Of a stretch of 64,000 bases of DNA, positions 43,801 to 52,900 are shown in pieces (within the stretch, counting starts at the first letter, position 1; every line of letters begins with the position of its first letter). Made by a program: the position numbers and the translations under genes. The notes under the pieces are model-generated. The model did no database searches, was not told the DNA's origin, and saw only the letters and a program-made list of their open reading frames with translations. Origin of the DNA: Dyadobacter soli (GTDB taxonomy: Bacteria > Bacteroidota > Bacteroidia > Cytophagales > Spirosomataceae). Location of the stretch: NCBI RefSeq assembly GCF_900101885.1, contig NZ_FNAN01000029.1:1-64000 (forward strand). Direction: 5' to 3'.

Positions 43801-45624
43801 ATGCGCAAAGGGAGGATATTGTTTGTATTGCTAGCCGTGTTCGGCCCTTTGCGCATTCTCGGACAGGTTTTGCCATTGGGTCAGTGGCAAAGCCATTTCA
43901 GCTACCGCTCCGCCCGACAAGTCGTTGACGCAGGCTCACGCGTGTACTGCGCCTCCTACAATGGCCTTTTTTCCGTAAACACTGAAAACGGAGAGACAAG
44001 AGCACTTTCCAAAGCCGATGGCCTCAGCAACACCGGCATCGGCGCAATGGGCTACTTGCCGTCATCAAAGCTCTTAATGCTCGCCTACCGAAGCGGCACG
44101 ATTGATTTTGTTTACCTCAACGAACGATCCGAACCCGATCAGATCGAAACCTGGGATCTTCTCAACGATACGCAAGGACTACCGGCCGACAAGGCCATAC
44201 GCCGCATTGTTTTCAGGGAAAATCTGGCCTATATCGCAACCGGTTTCGGAGTCCTCGTGCTCGATACGCAACTCCGGCAGGTGGAAGAAACCTACCGTTA
44301 TATCGGCCCAAATGGCGCGCAGGTAGCCGTAAGCGACCTGGCATTTTCGGAAGATTCCCTTTTTGTTATTACCAACCAGGGTTTGTTGACTACTTCCATG
44401 CACGACGGCGTAAACCGCCAGTATTTTGGAAACTGGAAGGCTGTAACCAGTCCGGGCAGCATTTCAAGCATTGCATTCTTTTCCGGTGCAGTTCACGCTG
44501 CTGTTCCAGGAAAGGGAATTTTGAAATATGAAAAAGGTGCCTGGAAAATCGTTTACAATTCCAGTGCATCAGGCCTGCGCATTCTCGATGCGGGAGATCT
44601 GCTGACAATCACTATGGGTAATACCATTCTCGCACTCGATCCACGCTACGTCGCTCAGACTTTTAACAGCCCGCTCTTTGGAAATGTGGCATCAGGCATT
44701 CGTAAAGGATCAAATGCGTTTTGGCTTGCCGATCAGAAAAATGGCTTGGTTACCAATCAATTTTCTGATTTCAAATCGGTCTCGCCGGCACAGGCGGACA
44801 CGACTATTTCGCCCCGCGCCGATTCGACAATCACCGATCTCAATGGACTGTCTTGGACCCGGTTGCCAGAAACATCGGGCGCAGGCATTCTGGTGAGCAA
44901 TGCCGATGGTTCCCGTAAAAAAGTACTTTCGACGTCTGTTGGCACTGGTACTTTGCCTGCTTCAAAGATCAATAGCCTGGCTTTGGATCAGGATGGGTAC
45001 GTTTGGTTTGCCAGTGCGAAAGGCGTAGGCTATTTTATCCCTGACGGCGTGTTGGAAGCGACCCGTGTGGACGCCATATTACCCATTTACGGCCAGCGAA
45101 GGCTCTTTAATAATGAAGAATGCACCGCCATAGCCGTTGAACCAGGCAACCGGAAATGGGTCGGCACGCGTACGGGCCTTTACCTCTTTAATGCAGATGG
45201 TACCGAGCTGGTACGGAAATTCACCTCGGCCGACAGCCCGCTTCCCTTGGATGTGATCCGTGCACTCCGTTTTGAAGCTGAAACCGGTTTGTTATTTGTG
45301 GATACGCCTGCGGGCATGGTTTCCTACCAAAGCGACGCGAAAGGGGCATCCGAAAGCATTACCCGCATTACCATTTTCCCCAATCCGATCCGGCCGGGCT
45401 ATTCAGGCAACGTGGGTATCAGCGGACTGACCGGCCAGTCGACTGTAAAAATCACGGATCTTGCGGGCAGGCTCGTGTATGAGGCGCACTCGGAAGGCGG
45501 CCTCGCCTCCTGGAACCTGAACGATTACACCGGACGGCGCGTGCGGGCTGGAATATATATTGTATTCGTCGTGTCGGCCGATGGCGCTGAGCAGCAGGCG
45601 GGCAAATTGGCCATTATTAATTAA
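43801..45624 (+). CDS. porZ: T9SS-associated protein PorZ
   Basis: A 607-residue exported protein with a signal peptide (MRKGRILFVLLAVFGPLRILGQ). The N-terminal beta-propeller opens WQSHFSYRSARQVVDAGSRVY and NGLFSVNTENGETRALSKADGLS, typical of PorZ, and further blades follow (GVLVLDTQLRQVEETYRYIG, GYVWFASAKGVG, RKWVGTRTGLYLFNADG). The C-terminal ~80 residues are a type A sorting domain (ITIFPNPIRPG, then KITDLAGRLVYE and GRRVRAGIYIVFV). In Porphyromonas PorZ is part of the T9SS attachment complex and works with PorU to join cargo to A-LPS. The gene shares an operon with the triple-repeat protein. Confidence 0.9.
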   Translation: MRKGRILFVLLAVFGPLRILGQVLPLGQWQSHFSYRSARQVVDAGSRVYCASYNGLFSVNTENGETRALSKADGLSNTGIGAMGYLPSSKLLMLAYRSGTIDFVYLNERSEPDQIETWDLLNDTQGLPADKAIRRIVFRENLAYIATGFGVLVLDTQLRQVEETYRYIGPNGAQVAVSDLAFSEDSLFVITNQGLLTTSMHDGVNRQYFGNWKAVTSPGSISSIAFFSGAVHAAVPGKGILKYEKGAWKIVYNSSASGLRILDAGDLLTITMGNTILALDPRYVAQTFNSPLFGNVASGIRKGSNAFWLADQKNGLVTNQFSDFKSVSPAQADTTISPRADSTITDLNGLSWTRLPETSGAGILVSNADGSRKKVLSTSVGTGTLPASKINSLALDQDGYVWFASAKGVGYFIPDGVLEATRVDAILPIYGQRRLFNNEECTAIAVEPGNRKWVGTRTGLYLFNADGTELVRKFTSADSPLPLDVIRALRFEAETGLLFVDTPAGMVSYQSDAKGASESITRITIFPNPIRPGYSGNVGISGLTGQSTVKITDLAGRLVYEAHSEGGLASWNLNDYTGRRVRAGIYIVFVVSADGAEQQAGKLAIIN

Positions 45625-45672
45625 AATCATAAATTAATCCAGGCGTTCGGACGACCCGGCGCAACAGACAAT

Positions 45673-46308
45673 ATGACTTCGAATCAGGAAAATACGCCTT
45701 ACATTGTAGGTATTACCGGCGGCAGTGCTTCGGGAAAGACCTATTTTATGAAAAACCTCATCGAAGCGTTTGATAAGGACTTGGTTACCCGGATTTCGCA
45801 GGACAACTACTATCGCCCGATCCACGAAATCCCGCGTGACGAAAATGGTGTGGAAAATTTCGACTTACCCGAAACCATCGATCATCACCTTTTTGCGGAA
45901 CACATTGCTGTGCTCAGGGCCGGCCGTTCCGTTCAACAAAAAGAGTATACTTTCAACAATCCACTCATTCAGCCCGAGATGCTGCATTTCGAACCCAGGC
46001 CCATCATCATTGTCGAAGGGATTTTTGTTTTCTATTTCCCTGAGATCGCCCGGCTTATCGATTTGAAGATATTTGTGGATGCGAAAGAGCACGTTAAAAT
46101 AAAACGACGCATTATTCGTGATAATAACGAGCGCGGCTACGACCTCGACGATGTTCTTTACCGTTGGGAACACCACGTCGCCCCGACTTACGACAAATTC
46201 ATACTTCCCCTACGTGCAGAGGCGGATATGATCATCAACAATAATTCAAAGTTCGATACTGGTTTGCAAGTGCTTATCGGATTCCTGAAAGGGAAATTGC
46301 AACAATAG
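45673..46308 (+). CDS. udk: Uridine kinase
   Basis: A 211-residue P-loop kinase that phosphorylates uridine and cytidine in pyrimidine salvage. Walker A is GITGGSASGKTYFM (~13-26). QDNYYRPIHE (~40) contains the nucleoside-binding Asp/Tyr, and DLPETIDHHLF (~58), the FNNP segment (~93) and EGIFVFYFPEIARL (~114) are all typical. The lid-region arginines in KRRIIRDNNERG (~137) are present. The length equals the norm. It starts 48 bp after porZ. Confidence 0.93.
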   Translation: MTSNQENTPYIVGITGGSASGKTYFMKNLIEAFDKDLVTRISQDNYYRPIHEIPRDENGVENFDLPETIDHHLFAEHIAVLRAGRSVQQKEYTFNNPLIQPEMLHFEPRPIIIVEGIFVFYFPEIARLIDLKIFVDAKEHVKIKRRIIRDNNERGYDLDDVLYRWEHHVAPTYDKFILPLRAEADMIINNNSKFDTGLQVLIGFLKGKLQQ

Positions 46309-46467
46309 TACGTATTGCCACTACCGGTGACTCTTCAAATCTTGGGCGTGATCTCTATTTTGCGTATAATTGCAGCTTATCTGGTACGTTTTTTGTACGC
46401 TCGATTCCATTAACCCTTTTATTATTTTACTCATTAACTCTTACATTTCCACTTAACTGTTCCAACT

Positions 46468-46923
46468 ATGAAAAAATACCTTATTGTAATGCTTTTTGCT
46501 GCGTTCTTCATGTCATGTTCCGATGACAGCGAACCCGATGCAGATTTGACTAAAACCTTTGTTGGCAATTGGAAAGGAGCGGTGAAAGTTGAGAAAGGTT
46601 ACAACTACGGCACTGACTGGGCAATTTCCAAAGTAAATGACAATACCTTGAAAATTGTCTCGACATATAACTTCGTTGCAACTGACCCAAAGTTAACTTC
46701 TGAGACCAAGGTCACTACCATCGAAAATGTACCGCTAACCAGAACGGCAACTAATACGATCATTCTGACAACAACAGACAATATCGTAATTCCTAACGAT
46801 ACCCTGGAAACGAAAGGTACAGGCACGATCATCGACAACGTACTTAGTATTACATCGAGCGCTAAATCCAAAAAAACAGGTGCAGTAACAACACCTCCGA
46901 TAATTCGTTTTACAAGGCAATAA
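46468..46923 (+). CDS. Small lipoprotein
   Basis: A 151-residue lipoprotein (signal MKKYLIVMLFAAFFMSC, Cys17). The mature part is rich in Thr and beta strands, in the style of lipocalin-like or DUF4923-type small lipoproteins: a repeated TxTI/TTTDNIVI pattern and a WKGAVKVEKGYNYGTDW segment. I know no named family. It is the first gene of a low-GC pocket (46300-48000) with another lipoprotein and a lasso-like precursor downstream. Confidence 0.75.
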   Translation: MKKYLIVMLFAAFFMSCSDDSEPDADLTKTFVGNWKGAVKVEKGYNYGTDWAISKVNDNTLKIVSTYNFVATDPKLTSETKVTTIENVPLTRTATNTIILTTTDNIVIPNDTLETKGTGTIIDNVLSITSSAKSKKTGAVTTPPIIRFTRQ

Positions 46924-46998
46924 CAAGCGGTTCCGGCAATCTTATCTGAATTGCCGGAACTCTGAATTACAAATAATGCGAAATGTTCATTCAGTAAT

Positions 46999-47694
46999 AT
47001 GAAACAATATCTCTCCTACTTTGCATTTGCAGTTTTGTCATTGTTTGCCAGCTGTGATAGCACAGATGTTGCTACGATTAATCCCGACAGATACGGAGTT
47101 CTGAAAGAGGGCAATTATATTATTTATGACGTTCGTGAAGAGAATTATTCTGCCGGGAAAGATACCCCGGATGTAAGTTCATGGCAGGAAAAAGACCAGG
47201 TCATCAGCTTAACAAAAGAGAATGCCAATTCGACAATCGCATTGATTGCGAGATTCAAGCGAAGCAATGACGCCGATTACTGGACAAAAGTGAAGGAATT
47301 CACCATTGTAAGATCTCCTGATAAGTTGCTTACCACGATCGACAATGAAAGCTTCATGAGTCTTGTTTTCCCACTTAATCCCAATATGAAGTGGAACGGG
47401 AATCAGTATAATAATCGTGATGCAGAAGATTATCGGTATGATGCTATTGATCAGCCTTTTTCCTTAGCGCAGCAGAACTTCCAAAATACACTGACGGTTA
47501 TCGAAAGGCAGGATTCGTCGATTATTAACAAGTACACCGGGGTAAAAAAATACGCGCTGGACATAGGCCTCATTTATGACGACCAGGTGTCTTTCGAGTA
47601 TTGCCAAACCCAGGAGTGCCTGAATAGTGACATTCGCCAGGTAGAATCTGGTTATCACAGGATCAGAACGGTCAAACAATTTGGATCTAACTAA
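46999..47694 (+). CDS. Lipoprotein of unknown function
   Basis: A 231-residue lipoprotein (signal MKQYLSYFAFAVLSLFASC, Cys19). The mature part has alternating beta and loop regions, one Trp-rich strand (VSSWQEKDQVISL) and two Cys in FEYCQTQECLN near 200. It is 75 bp after the first lipoprotein and 101 bp before the lasso-like precursor. The nature of a link to that locus is unknown; an immunity or receptor role is conceivable but not supported by any motif. Confidence 0.75.
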   Translation: MKQYLSYFAFAVLSLFASCDSTDVATINPDRYGVLKEGNYIIYDVREENYSAGKDTPDVSSWQEKDQVISLTKENANSTIALIARFKRSNDADYWTKVKEFTIVRSPDKLLTTIDNESFMSLVFPLNPNMKWNGNQYNNRDAEDYRYDAIDQPFSLAQQNFQNTLTVIERQDSSIINKYTGVKKYALDIGLIYDDQVSFEYCQTQECLNSDIRQVESGYHRIRTVKQFGSN

Positions 47695-47731
47695 GGCGGA
47701 TGCTTAAAAAAAACGAATTATTTCATTTTTT

Positions 47732-47761
47732 TTTGTAAATTGAGAAAAATAGCTACCTTTA
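47732..47761 (+). promoter_or_regulatory. Bacteroidota promoter for the lasso-like precursor
   Basis: TTTG (47732-47735), 18-bp spacer, TACCTTTA (47754-47761; one mismatch to TAnnTTTG). The predicted transcript start lies near 47768, giving a short leader before the ATG at 47796. Confidence 0.6.
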
Positions 47762-47795
47762 CAGCGGATACTATAAAACACCTAAAACGTTTGAT

Positions 47796-47957
47796 ATGAA
47801 AACTGTTACTATGCACTCTACACAGACAAAAAAATCTTATCGCAAGCCAGCTCTGAACAAATTTGGCGCCGTAAGCAAGCTTACAAAAGGTAAATTGGGA
47901 AGCATGTTCGATGGCCCAGGAAATCCGGTTAAATTTGACGGTCTAGGAGAATCATAG
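47796..47957 (+). CDS. Lasso-peptide-like precursor (53 residues)
   Basis: This 53-codon frame runs from ATG 47796 to TAG 47955-47957. The leader carries the lasso recognition signature: Tyr15, Pro18, Leu20, Gly24, Leu29 and Thr30 (SYRKPALNKFGAVSKLTKG), the Y-x2-P-x-L-x3-G pattern bound by RRE proteins. Thr at -2 predicts cleavage after Lys31. The core would be residues 32-53 (GKLGSMFD..., ending GLGES). Gly32 is position 1 and Asp39 is position 8, so an 8-residue macrolactam ring is possible, with the tail GPGNPVKFDGLGES threaded. A cyclase-type asparagine synthase gene follows. The gene is too short for ordinary ORF calling. Confidence 0.8.
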   Translation: MKTVTMHSTQTKKSYRKPALNKFGAVSKLTKGKLGSMFDGPGNPVKFDGLGES

Positions 47958-47993
47958 TATTGTCTCCCGTTAGGTTAACTGAATTTACCTAAA

Positions 47994-49940
47994 TTGTTAA
48001 TTGAAGGTTTTTTTAGCTATCATACTGTTGCACCCCAAGCGTGTAGACAGCATGATAGCTTTTTTTTGTTCAATAGTGGCTACATTGGTGTAAACAAGCT
48101 GGCGGGCAATTATCCTACCTATCTCGTGCATACCGTCGACCAGAATGGCGATGTTCAAAAGCTCTCAAACTTGCGAGAAGGAAATGCGGAACCCCTTCAC
48201 CTGACAGAGTTGCTCTCAGCAACACCGGACCTTCATATCGGTGTTTGGTACGATGCGGACACAAGACGCCTGCATCTGTCGCGGGACGTTTTTGGCGTCG
48301 TCCCATTCTTCTACGCGCACATACCCGGGAAATATTTCGCATTCTCTACGGATATTATATCTCTGACCAGGATGAGAGAGGTGGCGGCAGAAATCAGCAT
48401 TAACGTTGGAAAAATCATCCCGTATTGCTCTCCTTATCACCCGGACTTTGTCCACGACGCATCCTCAACATTCTTTTCCTCCATCCAGTCGGTCTTGCCT
48501 GGGCACGTTTTGACAGTCGACGCCCTTGAATGTACTTCGAGACGCTACGTTACATTCAGACCGGAGAAATGGGCTCATTTGAAGAAATCCGAAGAATATG
48601 CCGAAGTGCTGCGTAGCAAGTTTATCAAAGCGGTGGGACATTGCGTGCCAGACACTTTTGAACCCGTAGGAGCGCAGTTGAGCGGCGGGCTGGACTCATC
48701 TTCTGTAAGTTCCGTGGCGAAACGGCTCTGGGACGGAAAAGCATTGCACACATTCCACATCGTATCCCAAAGCGGTTCATCGGACGAAAGCAATTATGCG
48801 GAGGCGGTAGTCAATTCTATCGGCTCTATTCACCACTTGGTTTACCCGCCTTCCAATGATTTGGAAGCGCTCGAATTAAGTACGCGATTGTATGGACAGC
48901 CGGAAGCCAGTTTTTTGTCTCCTGCATCCAATCTCGCGATGATATCGAGTGCAGCGCAGCATGGCTGTAAAGTTTTACTCAATGGCTTTGGCGGAGACTC
49001 TGTGATAGGGAATGGCAGTGAGCTGGTTTTAGAGGCCTTCAATAAGCAGGATTGGAAGGGTTATGAAGATTTGCTCAGGATGCGGGTCAAGTACTTCGCT
49101 CTTGCGGATCAATATAGCAACTGGGATTCTTTCCCGGATACTAAAAAGTATGAGCTCGTTCTTCAAAATTCACTTTACCGGCGCTTCTCGACAAGCCGCG
49201 ATCGCTCCCTTGGCGCGCTGCTTCGCCTTTACCGGTCACTTCCCGGTAATCTTAGGCCTTCGCCGGCATATTTCCTGAACAGGTATGTAAAGAGCTTGTT
49301 TTCCCGAACTACGCAACGCTATCAAACAGGGAGTAACCAGCTTTCAATTGTTCATCCCGAAATCGAAGTTTTGTACGGGCAGAAAGATGTACCGACGAGC
49401 TTCCCGACAGCAATCAGGAGCGATCTACCGGCAAGTTTTCAGGAATTGTTTCAGGATGTTTTTCATCCTCACGTGATCAAAACGCAAGAAGAGTATTTCA
49501 TGCTCGGTAACCATTTCGGCGTCAGTTCACGCTCGCCTTTTATGGATTACGAGCTTTTTGAGCTGAACCTGGCGATACCGGATATTGTAAAATTCGGGGA
49601 TGGCATCGGTCGTGCGCACATGCGCAATGCAATGAAAGGCATCCTGACTGACAAAGTCAGGCTCCGGCATACCAAGGCAACTTTGAGCTCATCAGACGGA
49701 CATGACATGACAATGCGGCTTTACGACCAGGCTAAGCATTATCTTTTCGATAATCCGGAAACCTGGCATTATCTGGATCGTCAAAAATTCGAGGAGCAAG
49801 TCAAGATCGCGCTCAACCTCAAAATTCCGTACTCACACAAAACCAATGTGTACTTGCTGATTACAAGAGGGATTTCGTTCGCAATATGGCTAGACTGGTT
49901 GAAGAAGCATTCAAAAAATGCCTCTTCAAGCCTTTCCTAA
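47994..49940 (+). CDS. Asparagine-synthase-type lasso cyclase
   Basis: A protein of up to 648 residues of the asparagine synthase B fold, of the kind that closes the lasso macrolactam by adenylating an Asp/Glu side chain. The N-terminal domain resembles a glutaminase domain (RDVFGVVPFFYA, ~98) but has no Cys at its start, as usual in lasso cyclases. The ATP-binding PP-loop is QLSGGLDSSSVSS (~228-240), and NGFGGDSVIG (~330) replaces the GxGGDE motif. No in-frame ATG occurs before 48372; candidate starts are TTG at 47994 or 48066. The gene is convergent with the porU2-like gene and ends 2 bp from it. Confidence 0.82.
   Translation: MLIEGFFSYHTVAPQACRQHDSFFLFNSGYIGVNKLAGNYPTYLVHTVDQNGDVQKLSNLREGNAEPLHLTELLSATPDLHIGVWYDADTRRLHLSRDVFGVVPFFYAHIPGKYFAFSTDIISLTRMREVAAEISINVGKIIPYCSPYHPDFVHDASSTFFSSIQSVLPGHVLTVDALECTSRRYVTFRPEKWAHLKKSEEYAEVLRSKFIKAVGHCVPDTFEPVGAQLSGGLDSSSVSSVAKRLWDGKALHTFHIVSQSGSSDESNYAEAVVNSIGSIHHLVYPPSNDLEALELSTRLYGQPEASFLSPASNLAMISSAAQHGCKVLLNGFGGDSVIGNGSELVLEAFNKQDWKGYEDLLRMRVKYFALADQYSNWDSFPDTKKYELVLQNSLYRRFSTSRDRSLGALLRLYRSLPGNLRPSPAYFLNRYVKSLFSRTTQRYQTGSNQLSIVHPEIEVLYGQKDVPTSFPTAIRSDLPASFQELFQDVFHPHVIKTQEEYFMLGNHFGVSSRSPFMDYELFELNLAIPDIVKFGDGIGRAHMRNAMKGILTDKVRLRHTKATLSSSDGHDMTMRLYDQAKHYLFDNPETWHYLDRQKFEEQVKIALNLKIPYSHKTNVYLLITRGISFAIWLDWLKKHSKNASSSLS
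48015..48070 (+). terminator. Terminator-like hairpin between the precursor and the cyclase
   Basis: AGCTATCAT (48015-48023) and ATGATAGCT (48052-48060) form a 9-bp stem, extended by CTGT/ACAG after one A-C mismatch, with an 18-nt loop, followed by T7-8. It lies after the precursor stop but inside the open frame of the cyclase. It would favour high precursor and low cyclase expression if readthrough is partial. Confidence 0.75.
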
Positions 49941-49942
49941 AC

Positions 49943-52900
49943 CTATCTTACCAACGCCACCTTTCCGGTGATGCTCTTTTCTTCGCCCTGCTGTCTGATC
50001 ATATTGACCTTGTAGTAGTATAAACCGCTTACACTTTGTGTAGGCTGCCAGTACCATTCGTTCACACTGGGTTTTGGATTATCCTGATGATCTTTGTGAA
50101 CCAATATACCGCGCTGGTCGTAAATCATCCACTCGATCCGGGTAACGGGATTGCTGGCAGGCAATGTAGTTTCAAAACGGAAATAAGACGATGCGGGGTT
50201 AGGGCTAACCACCAGCTTCAACACTTCGCTTGCACCGTCTATACGGAAACGGATTCTGTAAGGTGTGGTACTAGTGTTGCCGGCATCATCACTTCCTGTG
50301 ACCAGCAACTCGTACACGCCTGGCTCTGTCGGCGGAGCCAGCAGGTTAACCGATAACGAACGATCAGTAAGAGCCTTGATTTCCAGCAATTTCCCCGAAG
50401 AATAAGCCAGTCGCTTAAAGTCGCACGAATTGTCCTCACAAGCCTTCAAAAAGACATTCACGCGGGAAGTGTCCGCCGAAAGAAGCCGATCATCTTCGAG
50501 GTCGATAGCGATATTAAGCCCCGGCTGAACGACTTCATCATTTTTGATTATTCTATCATTGAACCTGACAGTCAAAATCGGTGCAACGATATCTTTGACA
50601 CTACCCTGAGGATAGACAGATTCATTCTTCGCAACCTCCCAATCTATCACCAACTCGGCTTTGTTATTATTTTTATTCAATTCCTTAATCGTGTTGGCTG
50701 GATCCAGTTTTACCGCGATTTTCTCGATAGGATTGGTCAAATTTACGGCTACCGAAATCGTGTCGTGGAATGCAAATCCCGAAACAGTTTCCTTTACGAG
50801 GGTCTGGCCGCCATTCATAAAATAGGTAATCTCAACAGGCAATTTCTCACCCGGCACGTATCTACCCAGGTTATCTACACGTACATTAAGGGTAACTTTT
50901 GAAGATTCTCCGATCGTTTTGTTCGGTGATTCGGCGTAGATTTTAATGCCTTCGTCCGAATCCACACTGTAATCCGAATTGCCTACCGATACAACTTTGA
51001 GTGCCGGGTCTCCCTGAAGTACTGATTGATGAATGTTTGCGACGTTGTATGTCCCGGCATCCTCTTTTAGGATTTTCAATGCCAGGGCCTTCTGAATATC
51101 TCCAATGGGTAAGTTGTACGTAGACGAATCCGAGAACATTGAGCTGTAAAGCTTGGTCAGATAGTTAGACGACGGACTCACAAAACTCTCGAAAGAATTG
51201 GCAATGATTGCAATAGAACCCCTCTTCGCAGCCAAAAGCCAGTCCATAGACAATGGGTATCTGTCATTTGAACCAGGACTAGGGTTAAACCGGGCGCTAA
51301 AGATGTTCCCAACCCCACATCCATTGAAATACATCATTGGATACATTCCGGTATTGTTATAACCTCTGTCCGCATCCGTAATGTAACCCATATCCAAGTC
51401 GGTGACAGTCGTGGAGCCATGACCGAAATAGGTGATCAGACCAACCCCCTCATTCACTTCAGGCGTGATATTCACTGTTTCAACCTCTCCTATCGCCTGT
51501 TGTTTTACGAATGGTTTTACCGAGCCTCCCACGATTCCGCGGGATACATTCGGTTCCAGGGCAGCAAGCAATTGTTTTAACTGGGTAATTTCAGAAGCCG
51601 TCTTCCCACCATTCAAATGCAACACGTGCTTCCTCCAACCATAGTTGCCGGTCGAATTGTGTTCGTATTCCTTAACCTTCCCGAGGTAATCGTGTATATT
51701 TTGATTGGTAACCGCGCTGAGTCGTCCGATTGGCACAGCCGGAACATCCCTGACAGTGCCTCCCAGGCCTTCTACCAGAAGTATGTCCGACGCAGGAAAC
51801 CCAATCGTTGGAACCTCGTCAGGCAGCTCCCTGATCATACGCTCGTTATGGGTAATCGATTTTCCGATCAGAAACAGATGCTTATCTTTTTTCCCGTCAG
51901 AAATCATGTAATCCACAAAATTCCTGATAGCGACAGGACTTGGCTCCCCGTAGTTGAACTGATTGTAAACGTCCTTGATATTGGCTACCAGCGTGGTAAA
52001 ACCTCCCCCATCCACTGACGAACGGTAAGCAGCATATTCTTTCGCTCCATCCAAAAGGTTTTCGCTTGTAAGGATAATGTAGTTGACGTTCAATGGGTAT
52101 TTCGTCCCGAAAGTCACCGCATTGACTTTGGCTTTCTGGATCGTTACGGATTCACTGGTAACCAGTAACCTTGCGTCTCTGTTCGCAGAACGAGGCACCA
52201 TGATGCCCGATGCGTTTCCTTCTATCACTACCGGCTTGTCTGTATCTGTAATATCGATAACCGTGCTGCTTGCCGGAGTATTTGTTACGTTTAGTCGTGT
52301 ATAGCTGTCGGAAGTTTTAACGAGGTTAAACTCGCTTGTTTTCTTCCCTGTCATATCTGTTTTCTGAGGGTATTTGACGGAATAATAGGTAAGCGAGTAC
52401 CCGTCGACATTATTCGTACCTACCGCTTTCAGGTTAAGTACTCCTTTTCCCTGCGCATCGAGGTCACTGCTCTCCAACGTGAAAGAATATTGTGACGCTG
52501 AAAATCCGTTGTTTGGCAGGGCATGAACCAGTCTGAGAGACTGATCAGTTTTTCCTACTCTGATTTCGATATTCTTTGCACCAGGGCTTCTCCCGTGTAT
52601 CAGGAGTTTCACCACCGGCTTATCGGCATTATTACTTACATGATTGGTCAACTGAATGGCGACAGAACTTGCTTTACCTTCCATCGACGCTTTACCCGTA
52701 CGACTGGCGCCAATCTCAAAAAAACTATTAAAAAAAGATGGTCTGAGATATGAATTGGTACTAAGCGAATACTCATTCTTGTAGATTACCAGATTTTCGC
52801 CCTTATGGATATTCACCGGTGCGTCCTGCGGGGTAGCGTCCTTATTGCTTCGAACCGCTCTCAACCCTGCGGCGTCTCCCACCGTCAGAAAATACGCTCC

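Noticed and set aside
43801-45624. Hybrid two-component sensor with reg-prop repeats
   Set aside because: The propeller resembles such sensors, but there is no kinase or response-regulator domain and it ends in a T9SS sorting domain.
47994-49940. Ordinary asparagine synthetase B
   Set aside because: The N-terminal glutaminase Cys is missing and the gene follows a lasso-type leader peptide; cyclase is the better reading, though asparagine synthesis is not excluded.
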